Shown here: positions 43,160-52,051 of the stretch, piece by piece
Layout of the letters: every line of letters begins with the position of its first letter
Numbering within the stretch: the stretch's first letter is position 1
DNA from: Halostella litorea
Lineage (GTDB): Archaea; Halobacteriota; Halobacteria; Halobacteriales; Natronoarchaeaceae
NCBI RefSeq assembly: GCF_004785955.1
Contig: NZ_SJER01000007.1
Location: 1 to 64,000 of the forward strand
Length of the DNA: 64,000 bases
Direction of reading: 5' to 3'
Notes under the pieces: generated by a model
What the model saw: the letters and a program-made list of their open reading frames with translations, nothing else
Told to the model about the DNA's origin: nothing
Database searches by the model: none
Translations under genes and position numbers: made by a program

Positions 43160-43618
43160 TCACGGTTCATCGTCCTCCTCTGGCTGATACTGTTCCTTGA
43201 CCTCGAGAGCCAGTTCCCGCCGTGGTTCGTCATCTGCCGGGCCAAATACTCGACCGTGTAGCAATTCGATTCCCGCATTAGCGTACTCTTCTGCAATCTC
43301 ATAGACCATCCGCTGGTCACGAAGAACGCGAACATCTCTCTCTTCACTCACTGCCACAGCCTCGATAACAGCCTGCTGGCGTTCCGAGAGACTCGCACGC
43401 CCGAAAAACGCGCCTTTTTCATTCTTTATCGTTTCAGGCATTGTGTTCTCTCTCCCATATCCAAGGGCGAACATGAACAGGTCGTGATTCTCAGCCTGAT
43501 AGAAGGGAGAATCTTCAGATTCCTGCAACGCCTCAAACATTTCTCGCCGTTCGCTATCTATATGGACGTCACGCCGGGGTTCACGTTCCTCGTAGCTGTC
43601 TTCGGTATCTTGACTCAT
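43160..43618 (-). CDS. small cassette protein between an SMC-like ATPase and a methyltransferase
   Basis: The protein has 152 residues. It contains YQAENHDLFMFALGYGRENT, then a helical block LSERQQAVIEAVAVSEERD and VYEIAEEYANAGIELLHGRVF. Its position directly after a DndD-like ATPase, with an ATGA overlap, suggests a DndE-like or regulatory role, but I do not see the DndE motif. Ends are acidic and disordered. Function is unknown. Confidence 0.5.
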   Translation of the reverse strand: MSQDTEDSYEEREPRRDVHIDSERREMFEALQESEDSPFYQAENHDLFMFALGYGRENTMPETIKNEKGAFFGRASLSERQQAVIEAVAVSEERDVRVLRDQRMVYEIAEEYANAGIELLHGRVFGPADDEPRRELALEVKEQYQPEEDDEP

Positions 43619-45615
43619 CGGTCGGTCACCTGTGTTACACCGTTTTGGAATTCAAGATGGTACTCATTCGCAACCTCGTTGGAAATGTACGCCCTGACGT
43701 CTTCACTATACTCGACGTCAGTCATGAGGAACGTGACCTGGGTATCATTCAGGTAGTCAGGTACGTTCTGCGCGATAAGCTGTTTCGGCTCGCTAGATAT
43801 CCGTCCCAAGGGTGTATCGATGACAACAGGGGCGGAGAATCCGCTGATTTTGGAAAGTGCAGCCATGAACGAGAGAGCAAGCACTTGTCGTTCGCCAGCA
43901 GATAGTGAACCTAGATTCTTTCGACCGTCCGGACCGTAGAGACGGACCTCATACTCTTCAGTGAGGACGACCTCATAATCTTCATCTTTCCAAATTAGAT
44001 CGTTATAGTACCGTTCGAGCCGTTGTTCAGTTTCCGTTCGAACCTGCTCCAGAATCTCTCCTTTAATCTCAGTGAGTTTGCCAGTGGCACTGTCGATGAA
44101 CTCACTCTGTCTCACAAGGAGGTCATGTTCGTCCTGCTCGCGCATTGCCTGTTTCCACTCCTCCCGACGCTCATCAACGACATCTTCCTGTTGTTCAATT
44201 TTCCCGTTCAGTTCCCCAACTTCACGTTCCATCTTACTGATTCTACCTTGGATATCCCGACGGCGTTGCTCTAGTTCCTGAGCGCGTTCATTATCGATGA
44301 TATCTTCATCTTCAAGCTGAGCAGAGATGTTTGCCAGTTCTGTCTCGTTCTCGTCGATAGCTGTCCGTGTATCCTCTAGCTCGCGGAGGTCAGCCAGGAG
44401 ATCTTCAATAAGCGATTCGCCATCACGGAGTGCTCGCTCCATCCGGAGCCGCCCCTCAATTGCATCTTGACTTTCACTAGTTTGCTCTTCCAACAGGTCC
44501 TCAATGTGTTCTCGTGAAGAGTCACATTCGGCCAAGTCAGTCCCACAAACACACGTATCCCGAGAAAGAATCCCTCGAAGTAATTCCTCTGTTAGCCCAG
44601 GGACACCATTTTGTGACGATTCGTACTCTTCCAATTCAGAAACAGCATATCGGAGGGCATCAGCGTTGTATGCAATCCCGCCCGCTCGGGCGAGTGATGC
44701 CCCTACAGCCTCTTTCGCCTCTACAAGCTCCTCTTCCTGTTCATCCAGGCGTTCTTCCAGATAGACACGCCGCTGCTGCATCTCCCGAACGTCATCGTCT
44801 GCACTACCCGCAAGCTCATCATAGATGTCATCTATTTTGCCCTCAGCGGTGTCAATCTCGTCCTCTAAGTCATCCCGCTTTTGTTTCAGGCGTTCCAGCT
44901 CTTGTGAGGCTTCTTCCTTCCGTTCCTGGAGTTCTTGTATATCACCGCCGAGCTCGGAGGATTCACTCTCAAAGTCCCGCTGTACCTTCCCTAAATGACT
45001 AACAGCACTATTCAGAAGTTCAATATGAGATACATCGAGCACAGCTGCCCGTACATGGTCGGTGTATCCAGTTTGGAAGAACTCATCCAGCTGTTCACCA
45101 TCGAACAGGAAATATTCATGGACGTGAGTTGGGAGAATCTCGCGAAGAATATTTTCAGGGTTCGGGTTCGGTCGCCAGTCATTCCCCCCAAACCGCTGGC
45201 GTAACCGAAGGTCACCTATAGAGCTGTTAAATTGTCGTTCCTCGCGGTCTCCTTCTGCAGCATCTTCTTGACGAGCTGTCGAGAAAGTTCGTCGGAAGGC
45301 GTACTCGGGTTCGCCTTTACCCAGCTTGATCTCGATGTGCCCTTGAATCGATTCACCAGGTTCCAATTCCTTCAGCCGCTTCTTGTTAACAAGCGGGTCC
45401 GACTCGAGGCCCTCGTCATCGTTCGAATCAGTATGGGTTTCTTCCCCGTAGAAACACAGCGTAATCGCGTTCAGAATGTTTGACTTGCCAGATCCATTCT
45501 GCCCCTCAATCACGTTGATGTGCTTCTCTGACGTGGTCTCTAAGGGGATCGTTTGATTTCCTTCATATTGCCGGTAATCCTCTATTTCGAGTTCGAATAT
45601 CTGAACGTTATTCAT
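43615..45615 (-). CDS. SMC/Rad50-like ATPase resembling DndD
   Basis: The protein has 666 residues from ATG 45615, which overlaps the upstream stop by eight bases. Walker A GQNGSGKS (38-45) near the N terminus, a long coiled coil (about 210-330 and 400-560), a zinc-hook-like TCVCGTDLAEC between the coils, ABC signature LSAGERQVLALSF and Walker B VVIDTPLGRISSE near the C terminus. The DTPLGR-x-S-S block is typical of DndD and related defence ATPases. It may open DNA or sense foreign DNA for the helicase. No dndA, dndB or dndC lies in the window. Confidence 0.75.
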   Translation of the reverse strand: MNNVQIFELEIEDYRQYEGNQTIPLETTSEKHINVIEGQNGSGKSNILNAITLCFYGEETHTDSNDDEGLESDPLVNKKRLKELEPGESIQGHIEIKLGKGEPEYAFRRTFSTARQEDAAEGDREERQFNSSIGDLRLRQRFGGNDWRPNPNPENILREILPTHVHEYFLFDGEQLDEFFQTGYTDHVRAAVLDVSHIELLNSAVSHLGKVQRDFESESSELGGDIQELQERKEEASQELERLKQKRDDLEDEIDTAEGKIDDIYDELAGSADDDVREMQQRRVYLEERLDEQEEELVEAKEAVGASLARAGGIAYNADALRYAVSELEEYESSQNGVPGLTEELLRGILSRDTCVCGTDLAECDSSREHIEDLLEEQTSESQDAIEGRLRMERALRDGESLIEDLLADLRELEDTRTAIDENETELANISAQLEDEDIIDNERAQELEQRRRDIQGRISKMEREVGELNGKIEQQEDVVDERREEWKQAMREQDEHDLLVRQSEFIDSATGKLTEIKGEILEQVRTETEQRLERYYNDLIWKDEDYEVVLTEEYEVRLYGPDGRKNLGSLSAGERQVLALSFMAALSKISGFSAPVVIDTPLGRISSEPKQLIAQNVPDYLNDTQVTFLMTDVEYSEDVRAYISNEVANEYHLEFQNGVTQVTDR

Positions 45616-45823
45616 TGTCGAATTCCTGCAGTGATTCGTTCCCGACAAAGTTGTCCACGAGCTCTTTATACTGCTCAGCGTACTCGGCTCGCGGCTCTTT
45701 CAGAATGTCCCGTTCATGCTCCAAAACCCCGCGTAAGAAGGCCCGAAGATCGTCATCCTCAACCTCGTCAACACGGTCAAGGATTAACGAATGTACCTCG
45801 GAGTCATTCATGCGATACTGCAA
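45608..45823 (-). CDS. small acidic helical protein of the defence-like cassette
   Basis: The protein has 71 residues; ATG 45811 is an alternative start (MNDSEVHSL). It is almost all helix (VHSLILDRVDEVEDDDLRAF, then GVLEHERDILK and EYAEQYKELVDNF). It overlaps the SMC-like gene and follows the helicase by 32 bases. Probably a small subunit or adaptor. Not recognised. Confidence 0.55.
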   Translation of the reverse strand: MQYRMNDSEVHSLILDRVDEVEDDDLRAFLRGVLEHERDILKEPRAEYAEQYKELVDNFVGNESLQEFDNE

Positions 45824-45855
45824 CCATATCTACAAACGCATATCAATGTATCTTC

Positions 45856-47877
45856 TCAGATACCATATGCGATACGAACGTCTTCGATCTTGTTGCGGGC
45901 TTCATATTCATTTTCGGCTGTTTCAGCGAATTCCTCGAAGCGACGTAGTTCCTTCTCGAGAATGTATTGTTCAGACATCGCAATATCATCATCTGGTTCA
46001 AGAGTTGGAACAACGAGTAAGTCATAGATATCCGCACGATCCTTACCGGGGGCTTGACGAAGAACCCTACCTCGGCGCTGGATAAATTGCATCGGGTTCC
46101 CGGTATTAGCCATCAGGATTGCTGTCCTAGTAGCGGGAACGTCAACACCTTCGTCTAGACACCGCATTGCCACAAGGGCCTCGTATTCACCCTCCCCAAA
46201 CCGGGTGAGTAACTCCTCGCGCAAGTCATCACCCTCCTCATGAGTAAACCGATGATGCATAACCCCAAATTCATTCAGAATCGACCCGACTGTGTCTATC
46301 TGTTCTGAGTTAGTATAGACTAGAAGGTGCTTGATATCATCTAAACCTCGAAGGATATCCCGGAGGACATCGTACTTGTTGATCGCTTCTTTAACGATTT
46401 CTGCGCGTTGTGATTGGAGAATATTTGTTGTCTCTTCATCCGCATCTTCAGAGTATCTTGATGCGACTACAGACTGAGTCATTTGACGATAGTTCTCCAA
46501 CTCGTCTTCATCCATTTCTACAATAATGGGATGATACCGATATGGGGTCAGATACTGCGGAATGGCGTCTTCTAACGGGTATTCGTATATGACCCCGTCA
46601 AAATAGTCAAGCAGGTGGTTAGAACCTTCTTCATCATAATAGCGCTCCGGAGTCGCTGATAGCCCTATCCTCGCATCATAGGAATCAAGAAGGCCTTTTC
46701 GCCTACCCTCGGAACCCAGGCCGTGTACTTCGTCCCCGATGAGGATTGTATCCCGAGAAAGCTGACTCACTTTCTCTCGAAAGTGCTCTCCGGAGAATGT
46801 TTGATGAGTTGTAATCAGGCATTCGTAATTCTTGATTCCGAGTTCTAAATTTGAAACCGCCCGGGAGAGATCGTTTTTCCAGTCCGGATTAGCTGAGTGA
46901 TAGACAAATTTTGGTTGGTCAAGCCCGAACGTTTCCATCTCCTGGGCCCACTGCCGAGCGAGGTGTTTCTGAGGGACAGCAATTACACAAAGAAGTGGAT
47001 CATCTACGGTATCTGTGTATTCATCAAGTGCCGCTAGAGCTGTGAACGTCTTGCCTGTTCCAGTTGCCATCTGGAATAGGCCCCTGTTGTCATTCTCGAA
47101 CCAGGAATCAACAGCGTCCCGTTGATAATCTCGGAGAACAATTTCAGATTCGGTGGTAGCAACTGATTCTGGTGGTTCATAAGGTCGATTGTTATTATCC
47201 CGGAGTTCAGCGATTCCCTCCTTAACCCCCTCTGGGATTGTATGGACCCCGACATTCTCATCTCGGCCTTCCCAAAGGTTCTCAAACCGCTTTTCTTGCA
47301 TATTCACCCCCTCATTATCGCGGTCGCTTATCCAATCACAGTCGATAGTATATGCTTCGTAATTCCGGAGAGCCTGTTCGCTATCGTTCTGGGAGCCATG
47401 GAAAGCAACACGATTCCCATTCCAGTCATAGAATACCCCAAATTTATCGTGGAAGTCCCCCGACAGCTTCTTCGAAGGAACAGCTAGCTTGATTTCGAGT
47501 AGACCATCGGCGATCATCCACGCGATCGCATTGCGAGTTTCATACTCCAGATCATACCGCAGATCAGAAATCGTGCTATCTAGCGATTCTCGGAGGACCT
47601 CATCCGTTTTAGCACGGTTCCCCTTCTTAAGAGCCTCCCAGTCATCTTCTTCCAAAATAGGACTCATTATCCACTGCGCTGTACCGCCATTTTCAGCAAG
47701 TTCCGCTATTCCTCGTGCTGCAGACCGGACCCAATTTGTAGTGAAGTATCCGACACCGCGTCGATAGACCTTAGCTCGTGAGAGAAGGGGGATATAGAAA
47801 TCCTGCATTAGGTCATCAGAAGAGGTATCGATGACCCTAGGGAGTTCCAAATCTGTGAAATCGCTCTCGGGCTCCAT
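45856..47877 (-). CDS. superfamily 2 helicase with N-terminal PLD-like nuclease domain
   Basis: The protein has 673 residues from ATG 47877. The N-terminal part (about 1-200) holds one phospholipase-D-type motif, FHDKFGVFYD (H-x-K-x4-D), followed by HGSQN. The helicase core has motif I MATGTGKTFT, motif II DEVH, motif III GLSATPER and motif VI QRRGRVLRQAPGK. Such PLD-DEAD helicases occur in restriction and defence systems. It is the first gene of the cassette and likely acts on invading DNA with the SMC-like ATPase. The C-terminal 40 residues are Glu-rich helix. Confidence 0.85.
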   Translation of the reverse strand: MEPESDFTDLELPRVIDTSSDDLMQDFYIPLLSRAKVYRRGVGYFTTNWVRSAARGIAELAENGGTAQWIMSPILEEDDWEALKKGNRAKTDEVLRESLDSTISDLRYDLEYETRNAIAWMIADGLLEIKLAVPSKKLSGDFHDKFGVFYDWNGNRVAFHGSQNDSEQALRNYEAYTIDCDWISDRDNEGVNMQEKRFENLWEGRDENVGVHTIPEGVKEGIAELRDNNNRPYEPPESVATTESEIVLRDYQRDAVDSWFENDNRGLFQMATGTGKTFTALAALDEYTDTVDDPLLCVIAVPQKHLARQWAQEMETFGLDQPKFVYHSANPDWKNDLSRAVSNLELGIKNYECLITTHQTFSGEHFREKVSQLSRDTILIGDEVHGLGSEGRRKGLLDSYDARIGLSATPERYYDEEGSNHLLDYFDGVIYEYPLEDAIPQYLTPYRYHPIIVEMDEDELENYRQMTQSVVASRYSEDADEETTNILQSQRAEIVKEAINKYDVLRDILRGLDDIKHLLVYTNSEQIDTVGSILNEFGVMHHRFTHEEGDDLREELLTRFGEGEYEALVAMRCLDEGVDVPATRTAILMANTGNPMQFIQRRGRVLRQAPGKDRADIYDLLVVPTLEPDDDIAMSEQYILEKELRRFEEFAETAENEYEARNKIEDVRIAYGI

Positions 47878-47983
47878 CTTAAAACAGATAATGTGGCAGA
47901 GGTTCAAAAGCGTATATACCGTCTTTCCCGGATTCGGACTTGAATTATGAACACCAAGATCGACCACCTTTGAGAATGAATGG

Positions 47984-48086
47984 CGTTTCCGGAAATGAGG
48001 AGTTAGCTAAAGAAACAGCACGGAACCACCCGACATGAGCCAATTTATACAGTTCTCAGAGATGTCCGAAACACTTCCCGGAAACG
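47984..48086. promoter_or_regulatory. inverted ORB-like pair upstream of the first Orc1/Cdc6 gene
   Basis: CGTTTCCGGAAATG (47984-47997) and CTTCCCGGAAACG (48074-48086) are inverted copies of a TTCCGGAAACG-like word, separated by AT-rich DNA, within 150 bases of the orc start. They share the GTTTCC core of the ORBs at 54-56 kb but lack the TCGT tail. A minor origin or an autoregulatory site is plausible. Confidence 0.4.
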
Positions 48087-48098
48087 ACCCAGTTATTC

Positions 48099-48106
48099 TT
48101 TTTATA
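48099..48106 (+). promoter_or_regulatory. TATA box of the first orc gene
   Basis: TTTTATAG lies about 35 bases upstream of ATG 48137. With the usual archaeal spacing, transcription would start about 8 bases before the ATG. Confidence 0.5.
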
Positions 48107-48136
48107 GCTGGTTGTGAATCACTCCAGTAGAACCAA

Positions 48137-49165
48137 ATGATCCGCGATGCTCGCGTCCTCCGGGCCGGATTCGTCCCTCGAGAAGTAGAGCATCGCGACG
48201 CTGAAGTCAACCACCTCTCCAGCGTCCTCGAGCCCATCACGAACGGAGAACCAGCCGACACAGCCATCGTCACCGGACCCAGCGGCGTCGGCAAGACGTG
48301 CATCTCGCAATTCGTCACCGAACGCCTACGTGAGGAGGTGCTCGACGTCGAGGCCACCTACGTCAACTGCTGGCGCAACTACACCCGATTTCGGACGCTC
48401 TACCAGATCCTCGACGATCTCGGCGCCACCATCGACATCCACCGCCAGTCGACGCCCCACGACGAACTCGTCGACCGCCTCCAGCAGCATGACGGCCCGC
48501 GAACCGTCGTCATCCTCGACGAGGTCGACCAACTGGAGGACCCCAGCGTCATCTACGACCTCCACAGCCTCCCGCAGTTCGCGATCATCTGCATCGCGAA
48601 CAAGGAAGAGGAGCTGTTCAGCCGCGTCGACGATCGCCTCGTGAGTCGGCTGCGCTCCAGCGAACACGTCCGGATGGACAAGTACCACGATGAGCAGCTG
48701 TACGATATCCTGAGTGCGCGGGCGAAGTGGGGACTCGATGAAGACGTCATCACCGACGACCAGCTCTACCGGATCGCCGACGCGGCCGCCGGCGACGCCC
48801 GCCTCGCAATCGGCATCCTCCGAACGGCCGCCGGCAAGGCCGATCGCGAGAACCACGAGCGCATCACCGACGATATTCTCCTGGACGCCGCCGAGGATGC
48901 TCGGGCCCAGATCAAGCAGAAGAGCCTCGACTCGCTCACGCCGCACCAGCGCGTCGTCTACGACATCGTTCGCGAGCACGGCCCGGTCGGGCCGAGCGAG
49001 ATCCACGAGCGCTATTCCGAGGACGTCGATGATCCGCGGACGAAGCGGACAATCCGCACGTACCTCTCGAAAATGGAGCAGTACAACCTCCTCGAGGCGG
49101 AAGGGACGAGTCGGGACCGAGAGTACTCGCTCGTCGATTCGGCGGCGGCGTCGCCGATGCAGTAA
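48137..49165 (+). CDS. Orc1/Cdc6-family replication initiator
   Basis: The protein has 342 residues. Walker A GPSGVGKTC (about 48-56), Walker B VVILDEVDQLED (about 123-134), sensor IICIANKEEE and the winged-helix C-terminal domain (about 260-342, LTPHQRVVYDIVREHGPVG) are standard for Orc1/Cdc6. The protein is somewhat short, with a compact N terminus. It binds ORB-type repeats and loads MCM. The inverted repeats just upstream may be its site. Confidence 0.9.
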   Translation: MIRDARVLRAGFVPREVEHRDAEVNHLSSVLEPITNGEPADTAIVTGPSGVGKTCISQFVTERLREEVLDVEATYVNCWRNYTRFRTLYQILDDLGATIDIHRQSTPHDELVDRLQQHDGPRTVVILDEVDQLEDPSVIYDLHSLPQFAIICIANKEEELFSRVDDRLVSRLRSSEHVRMDKYHDEQLYDILSARAKWGLDEDVITDDQLYRIADAAAGDARLAIGILRTAAGKADRENHERITDDILLDAAEDARAQIKQKSLDSLTPHQRVVYDIVREHGPVGPSEIHERYSEDVDDPRTKRTIRTYLSKMEQYNLLEAEGTSRDREYSLVDSAAASPMQ

Positions 49166-49183
49166 CGGTGACCCCGTCAGCTA

Positions 49184-49870
49184 TCAGGAACTGAACTCGC
49201 CGAGGCCCGATTGCTCGTGGTCCAGTGGCTCGATGACCTGAGGATCGTCGTTGCCGGGGTTGTTGACTCGCGTCGAAATCTCGTAGGCGTCCAGATCGTC
49301 CTTCGGATACGGCTGGCACAGTTCCTTGCGGGTGTCCGGGTCTGCGGCGAGCCAGTCGGACTCAGCGTCCTTTGGGAGGACGACCGGCATCCGGTCGTGG
49401 ATTGAGTTCATCAGGTCGTTCGGCTCCGTCGTGAGAATCGTGACGCACGAGATCGTCTCGTCGTCGCCTTCCCAGACGTCCCAGATCCCGGCCATCGCGA
49501 ATACGGGGTCGTCCTCCCGGTAAATCCGATAGGGATGTTTCGACCCGCCGTTCGGCGATTTCCATTCGTAGAACCCTGACGAGGGGACGAGGCAGGGACG
49601 TGATTCCCACGCCCGCTCGAAGACGCGTTTCTCGTCGGCAGTCTCGGAGCGAGCGTTGATCATGCCCTCCTCGGGTTCGTCCGCCCAGAACGTAATCAGC
49701 CCCCAGTGGTAGGCATCGATCTCATCGGAAGCCTCGTTCGTGATGATGTGGAGGTCGTCACCAGGTGCGATGTTGTATCGGGGTGTGTACCCGCCGTCCG
49801 CGACGACCTCGGCATCGAAGCGGGCCTCGAGGTCTGCTTGGTCGATGAAGAGCGAGTTCCGGCCACACAT
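49184..49870 (-). CDS. SRAP/HMCES (YedK-like) DNA-protein crosslink peptidase
   Basis: The protein has 228 residues from ATG 49870, which places the catalytic cysteine at position 2 (MCGRNSLF). Further SRAP motifs are RYNIAPG, WGLITFWADEPEEGMINARSE, CLVPSSGFYEWK and IHDRMPVVLP. SRAP proteins crosslink to abasic sites in single-stranded DNA and protect them. On a replicon with single-stranded DNA stages (conjugation) this fits. It is convergent with the orc gene, 18 bases apart. Confidence 0.92.
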   Translation of the reverse strand: MCGRNSLFIDQADLEARFDAEVVADGGYTPRYNIAPGDDLHIITNEASDEIDAYHWGLITFWADEPEEGMINARSETADEKRVFERAWESRPCLVPSSGFYEWKSPNGGSKHPYRIYREDDPVFAMAGIWDVWEGDDETISCVTILTTEPNDLMNSIHDRMPVVLPKDAESDWLAADPDTRKELCQPYPKDDLDAYEISTRVNNPGNDDPQVIEPLDHEQSGLGEFSS

Positions 49871-49935
49871 ACATCCGGGTCCGGCCGGGAGAGTCTTCAA
49901 CGTATCTGGAAATGTGAACGGCTCTGAATCGTCGA

Positions 49936-50526
49936 TTAGAGCTCGGTCGGCGGCAGAAGCTCACAGAGAACAGCTGCTTGTTCAAGAAGTGCGTCGAAGA
50001 GCCGTTCAGTCGGTCGATATAGCGCGTGGTGTTCATCAACAGAGTATGGGGTTTTCTCATCATCTGTGTGTGAGAGAAATCCACACTCAAGAAGCGGAGC
50101 AAGGGTAGTATCCAGCGCAGTTCCGGAACGGCCGGATTCGGCTTCAAGAGTGTGTCGAGGGAACTCAGAAAGGAACCGCGTACAGCAACTCAGGACGTGA
50201 GCACGTCGATCAGCGAATAGTTCGTTGAGCGCAGTACGATGGGTGCGTGTCCAATACTCATCGAGTTTGACGTATGTGCGAACGATCGGGGATAGCTCGT
50301 TCAAGGAACCAGTAGCATGGACGATGCCAAGGTCGTTGAGCGCATGTTGGTCTTTGGTGTCCAAAGACTCGCCGAGGGGATGGAGAACAGTTTGAAGCGC
50401 CTCGTGGTACCGCGAAGTGAGGAATTCCCCGGCAACAACGTGGGCGTTCACGATATTTCGAGTTGGGTGCATTGACTCGTGGTGGTCGGGGTTTCGGTGG
50501 TCGACTTGGGTTCGTGGATAGCTCAT
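49936..50526 (-). CDS. hypothetical helical protein
   Basis: These 196 residues are not recognised. They are mostly helical (LTSRYHEALQTVLHPLGESL, TRTHRTALNELFADRRAHVL), and the C-terminal part has GTALDTTLAPLLECGFLSH followed by TPYSVDEHHALYRPTERLF, which could be a winged helix. Dispersed element copy 3 lies 75-116 bases upstream. Confidence 0.5.
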   Translation of the reverse strand: MSYPRTQVDHRNPDHHESMHPTRNIVNAHVVAGEFLTSRYHEALQTVLHPLGESLDTKDQHALNDLGIVHATGSLNELSPIVRTYVKLDEYWTRTHRTALNELFADRRAHVLSCCTRFLSEFPRHTLEAESGRSGTALDTTLAPLLECGFLSHTDDEKTPYSVDEHHALYRPTERLFDALLEQAAVLCELLPPTEL

Positions 50527-50600
50527 AGAGCACCTCTTCCAACGTGGCGTTGAGCATTAACATTCCGAGCAGTCAGGCTCGAGACTGCAGCTGGGTAGGT

Positions 50601-50642
50601 TTAACCAACACACCGCCGTCAATACGGCCGGGTGTTGGTTAA
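50601..50642. repeat. dispersed inverted element, copy 3
   Basis: TTAACCAACA (50601-50610) and TGTTGGTTAA (50633-50642) flank a 22-bp spacer; arms extend to 11 bp in this copy. It lies in the divergent intergenic region between the 50526 minus-strand start and the 50799 plus-strand start, with no gene end nearby. Confidence 0.9.
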
Positions 50643-50798
50643 CACGAAGTACGATCGATTCAGGAACTATTCTCGGAAACAGGATCCAAACGGAGACTAC
50701 TCGGGACTGTACCGGGATTGGAGGGGATCACATCGAGTTTCCTGAAACGCGGAAGCGACACGCCGCGGCTTATCGGGAACGTAGACAACTAATCGAGT

Positions 50799-51743
50799 AT
50801 GGGAGAACACTCAACGTCGAACCGATTGGCGGTGGACCAGCCGACACGGGGCGCTGACCGCAATCGGTCCCTTGCTGACCAGGCCGATCCGACTACGGAC
50901 GAGATGTTGTTGCCGTCACTCGGCGACGGCATCACGCTGCTCGACGTCGAGGGAGGCCGCGGCGTCCCGATCCTGCAGTCGCTCGTACTCGACCATCTCC
51001 TCCTGCACGACGGGCCCGCCTTCTGGGTCGACGCAAATGGTCACGCGACGACGACGACACTCGCCCAGATCGCGCCCAGTCAACGGTTGCTCAACCGAAT
51101 TCACGTCGCCCGCGGATTCACCGCCTACCAGCACTACGGCGCCGTCTGTGATCTCCCGTCAGCGGTGAACAAAGTAATCCAGACGTCCACCGCCAACGCC
51201 CGGGCAGCCGGTCGAGGGGCGCCAGGTCGCGACGAGGACACGTCGCCCCACACGCCCGCCCTCATCGTCGCGCCGGCCGTCGACGCCCAGTACCGCGCCG
51301 ACGATACCCTCGGCGAAACCCACGCGGGAACCCTTCAGGCTCGAACTCTCGCTCGGTTGGCAACCTACGCCGAGGGGTACGACATCCCGGTGCTCGTTAC
51401 GCGAAACGAACGAAACGAATTCACCGAATCAGTCGCGACGGTCGCCGACCACCATCTGGAGTGCGAGCAAACTCGGATGGGGCCACGGGTCGTCGGCGAA
51501 GACTTCGAGACGCTCGTCTATCCCGTCGACGACGGCGCGTACTACCAGACGACATTCGCGTACTGGCGGCAGCTGCTCGCGGCACGCGCCACGCAGGTCG
51601 GCGTGGAACCGACGACGCCGGCGCCGTCGACACCGACCCCGGAGGGCGTCGGAACGGGTGTCACCGCTGACGGTGAGGCGGTGGCGGCCACCACGGATCC
51701 CTTGCTCGATGCGTGGACGGCAAGCGGTACAGGAGGCCGATAG
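50799..51743 (+). CDS. RecA-fold protein without a Walker A motif
   Basis: The protein has 314 residues. The layout follows RadA/RadB-like RecA cores: GITLLDVEGGRGVPILQSLV where the P-loop should be (no G-K-T), PAFWVDANGHATTTTLAQI, ALIVAPAVDAQYRADD in the Walker B region and VLVTRNERNEF after it. It is probably not an ATPase; it may be a paralogue or assembly factor acting with PolB, which follows in the same operon. The C-terminal 60 residues are Pro/Thr-rich and disordered. Confidence 0.6.
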   Translation: MGEHSTSNRLAVDQPTRGADRNRSLADQADPTTDEMLLPSLGDGITLLDVEGGRGVPILQSLVLDHLLLHDGPAFWVDANGHATTTTLAQIAPSQRLLNRIHVARGFTAYQHYGAVCDLPSAVNKVIQTSTANARAAGRGAPGRDEDTSPHTPALIVAPAVDAQYRADDTLGETHAGTLQARTLARLATYAEGYDIPVLVTRNERNEFTESVATVADHHLECEQTRMGPRVVGEDFETLVYPVDDGAYYQTTFAYWRQLLAARATQVGVEPTTPAPSTPTPEGVGTGVTADGEAVAATTDPLLDAWTASGTGGR

Positions 51744-51745
51744 CG

Positions 51746-52051
51746 ATGGGGCGTACGAACCCAACCTACCGAGATGCGTTGCGGGCCATCGAAGAGCGCT
51801 GGGCAGAGTTCCGGCGGGCACTGCGGCGTCGCGACCAGCCGCGCTTCGACCGGCTGTTCGAGTACGCCCGCAAGCACGCCGACGCGAGTGGGCTGTTGAA
51901 CCACCAGAACCCGCTGCTGCCGACGCTGCTCAGCATCGATCTCGAACAGGAGGCCCGCCTCGACGACCACGAGGAACGCCTCGAAGAACTCGAAGCCGCG
52001 GTCGCAGCACGCGATGATCAAGAGAGTGCCCCACCGGACTCGAACCCGTGA
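51746..52051 (+). CDS. small helical protein between the RecA-fold gene and polB
   Basis: The protein has 101 residues from ATG 51746, with an AGGAGG sequence upstream and the previous stop just before. Helical (YRDALRAIEERWAEFRRALR, DHEERLEELEAAVAAR). It overlaps polB (GTG 52048). Possibly an accessory of the polymerase; unknown function. The end of the frame contains a stretch resembling a tRNA T-arm on the minus strand. Confidence 0.6.
   Translation: MGRTNPTYRDALRAIEERWAEFRRALRRRDQPRFDRLFEYARKHADASGLLNHQNPLLPTLLSIDLEQEARLDDHEERLEELEAAVAARDDQESAPPDSNP

Noticed and set aside
43615-47877. Calling this a Dnd phosphorothioation system
   Set aside because: Only a DndD-like ATPase is seen; dndA, dndB and dndC are absent, and a DNA methyltransferase is present instead.
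52027-52051. tRNA T-arm-like sequence on the minus strand (GGGTTCGAGTCC)
   Set aside because: One mismatch in the stem, no anticodon or D arm upstream, and it lies in the coding end of a gene; at most a chance match or att remnant.
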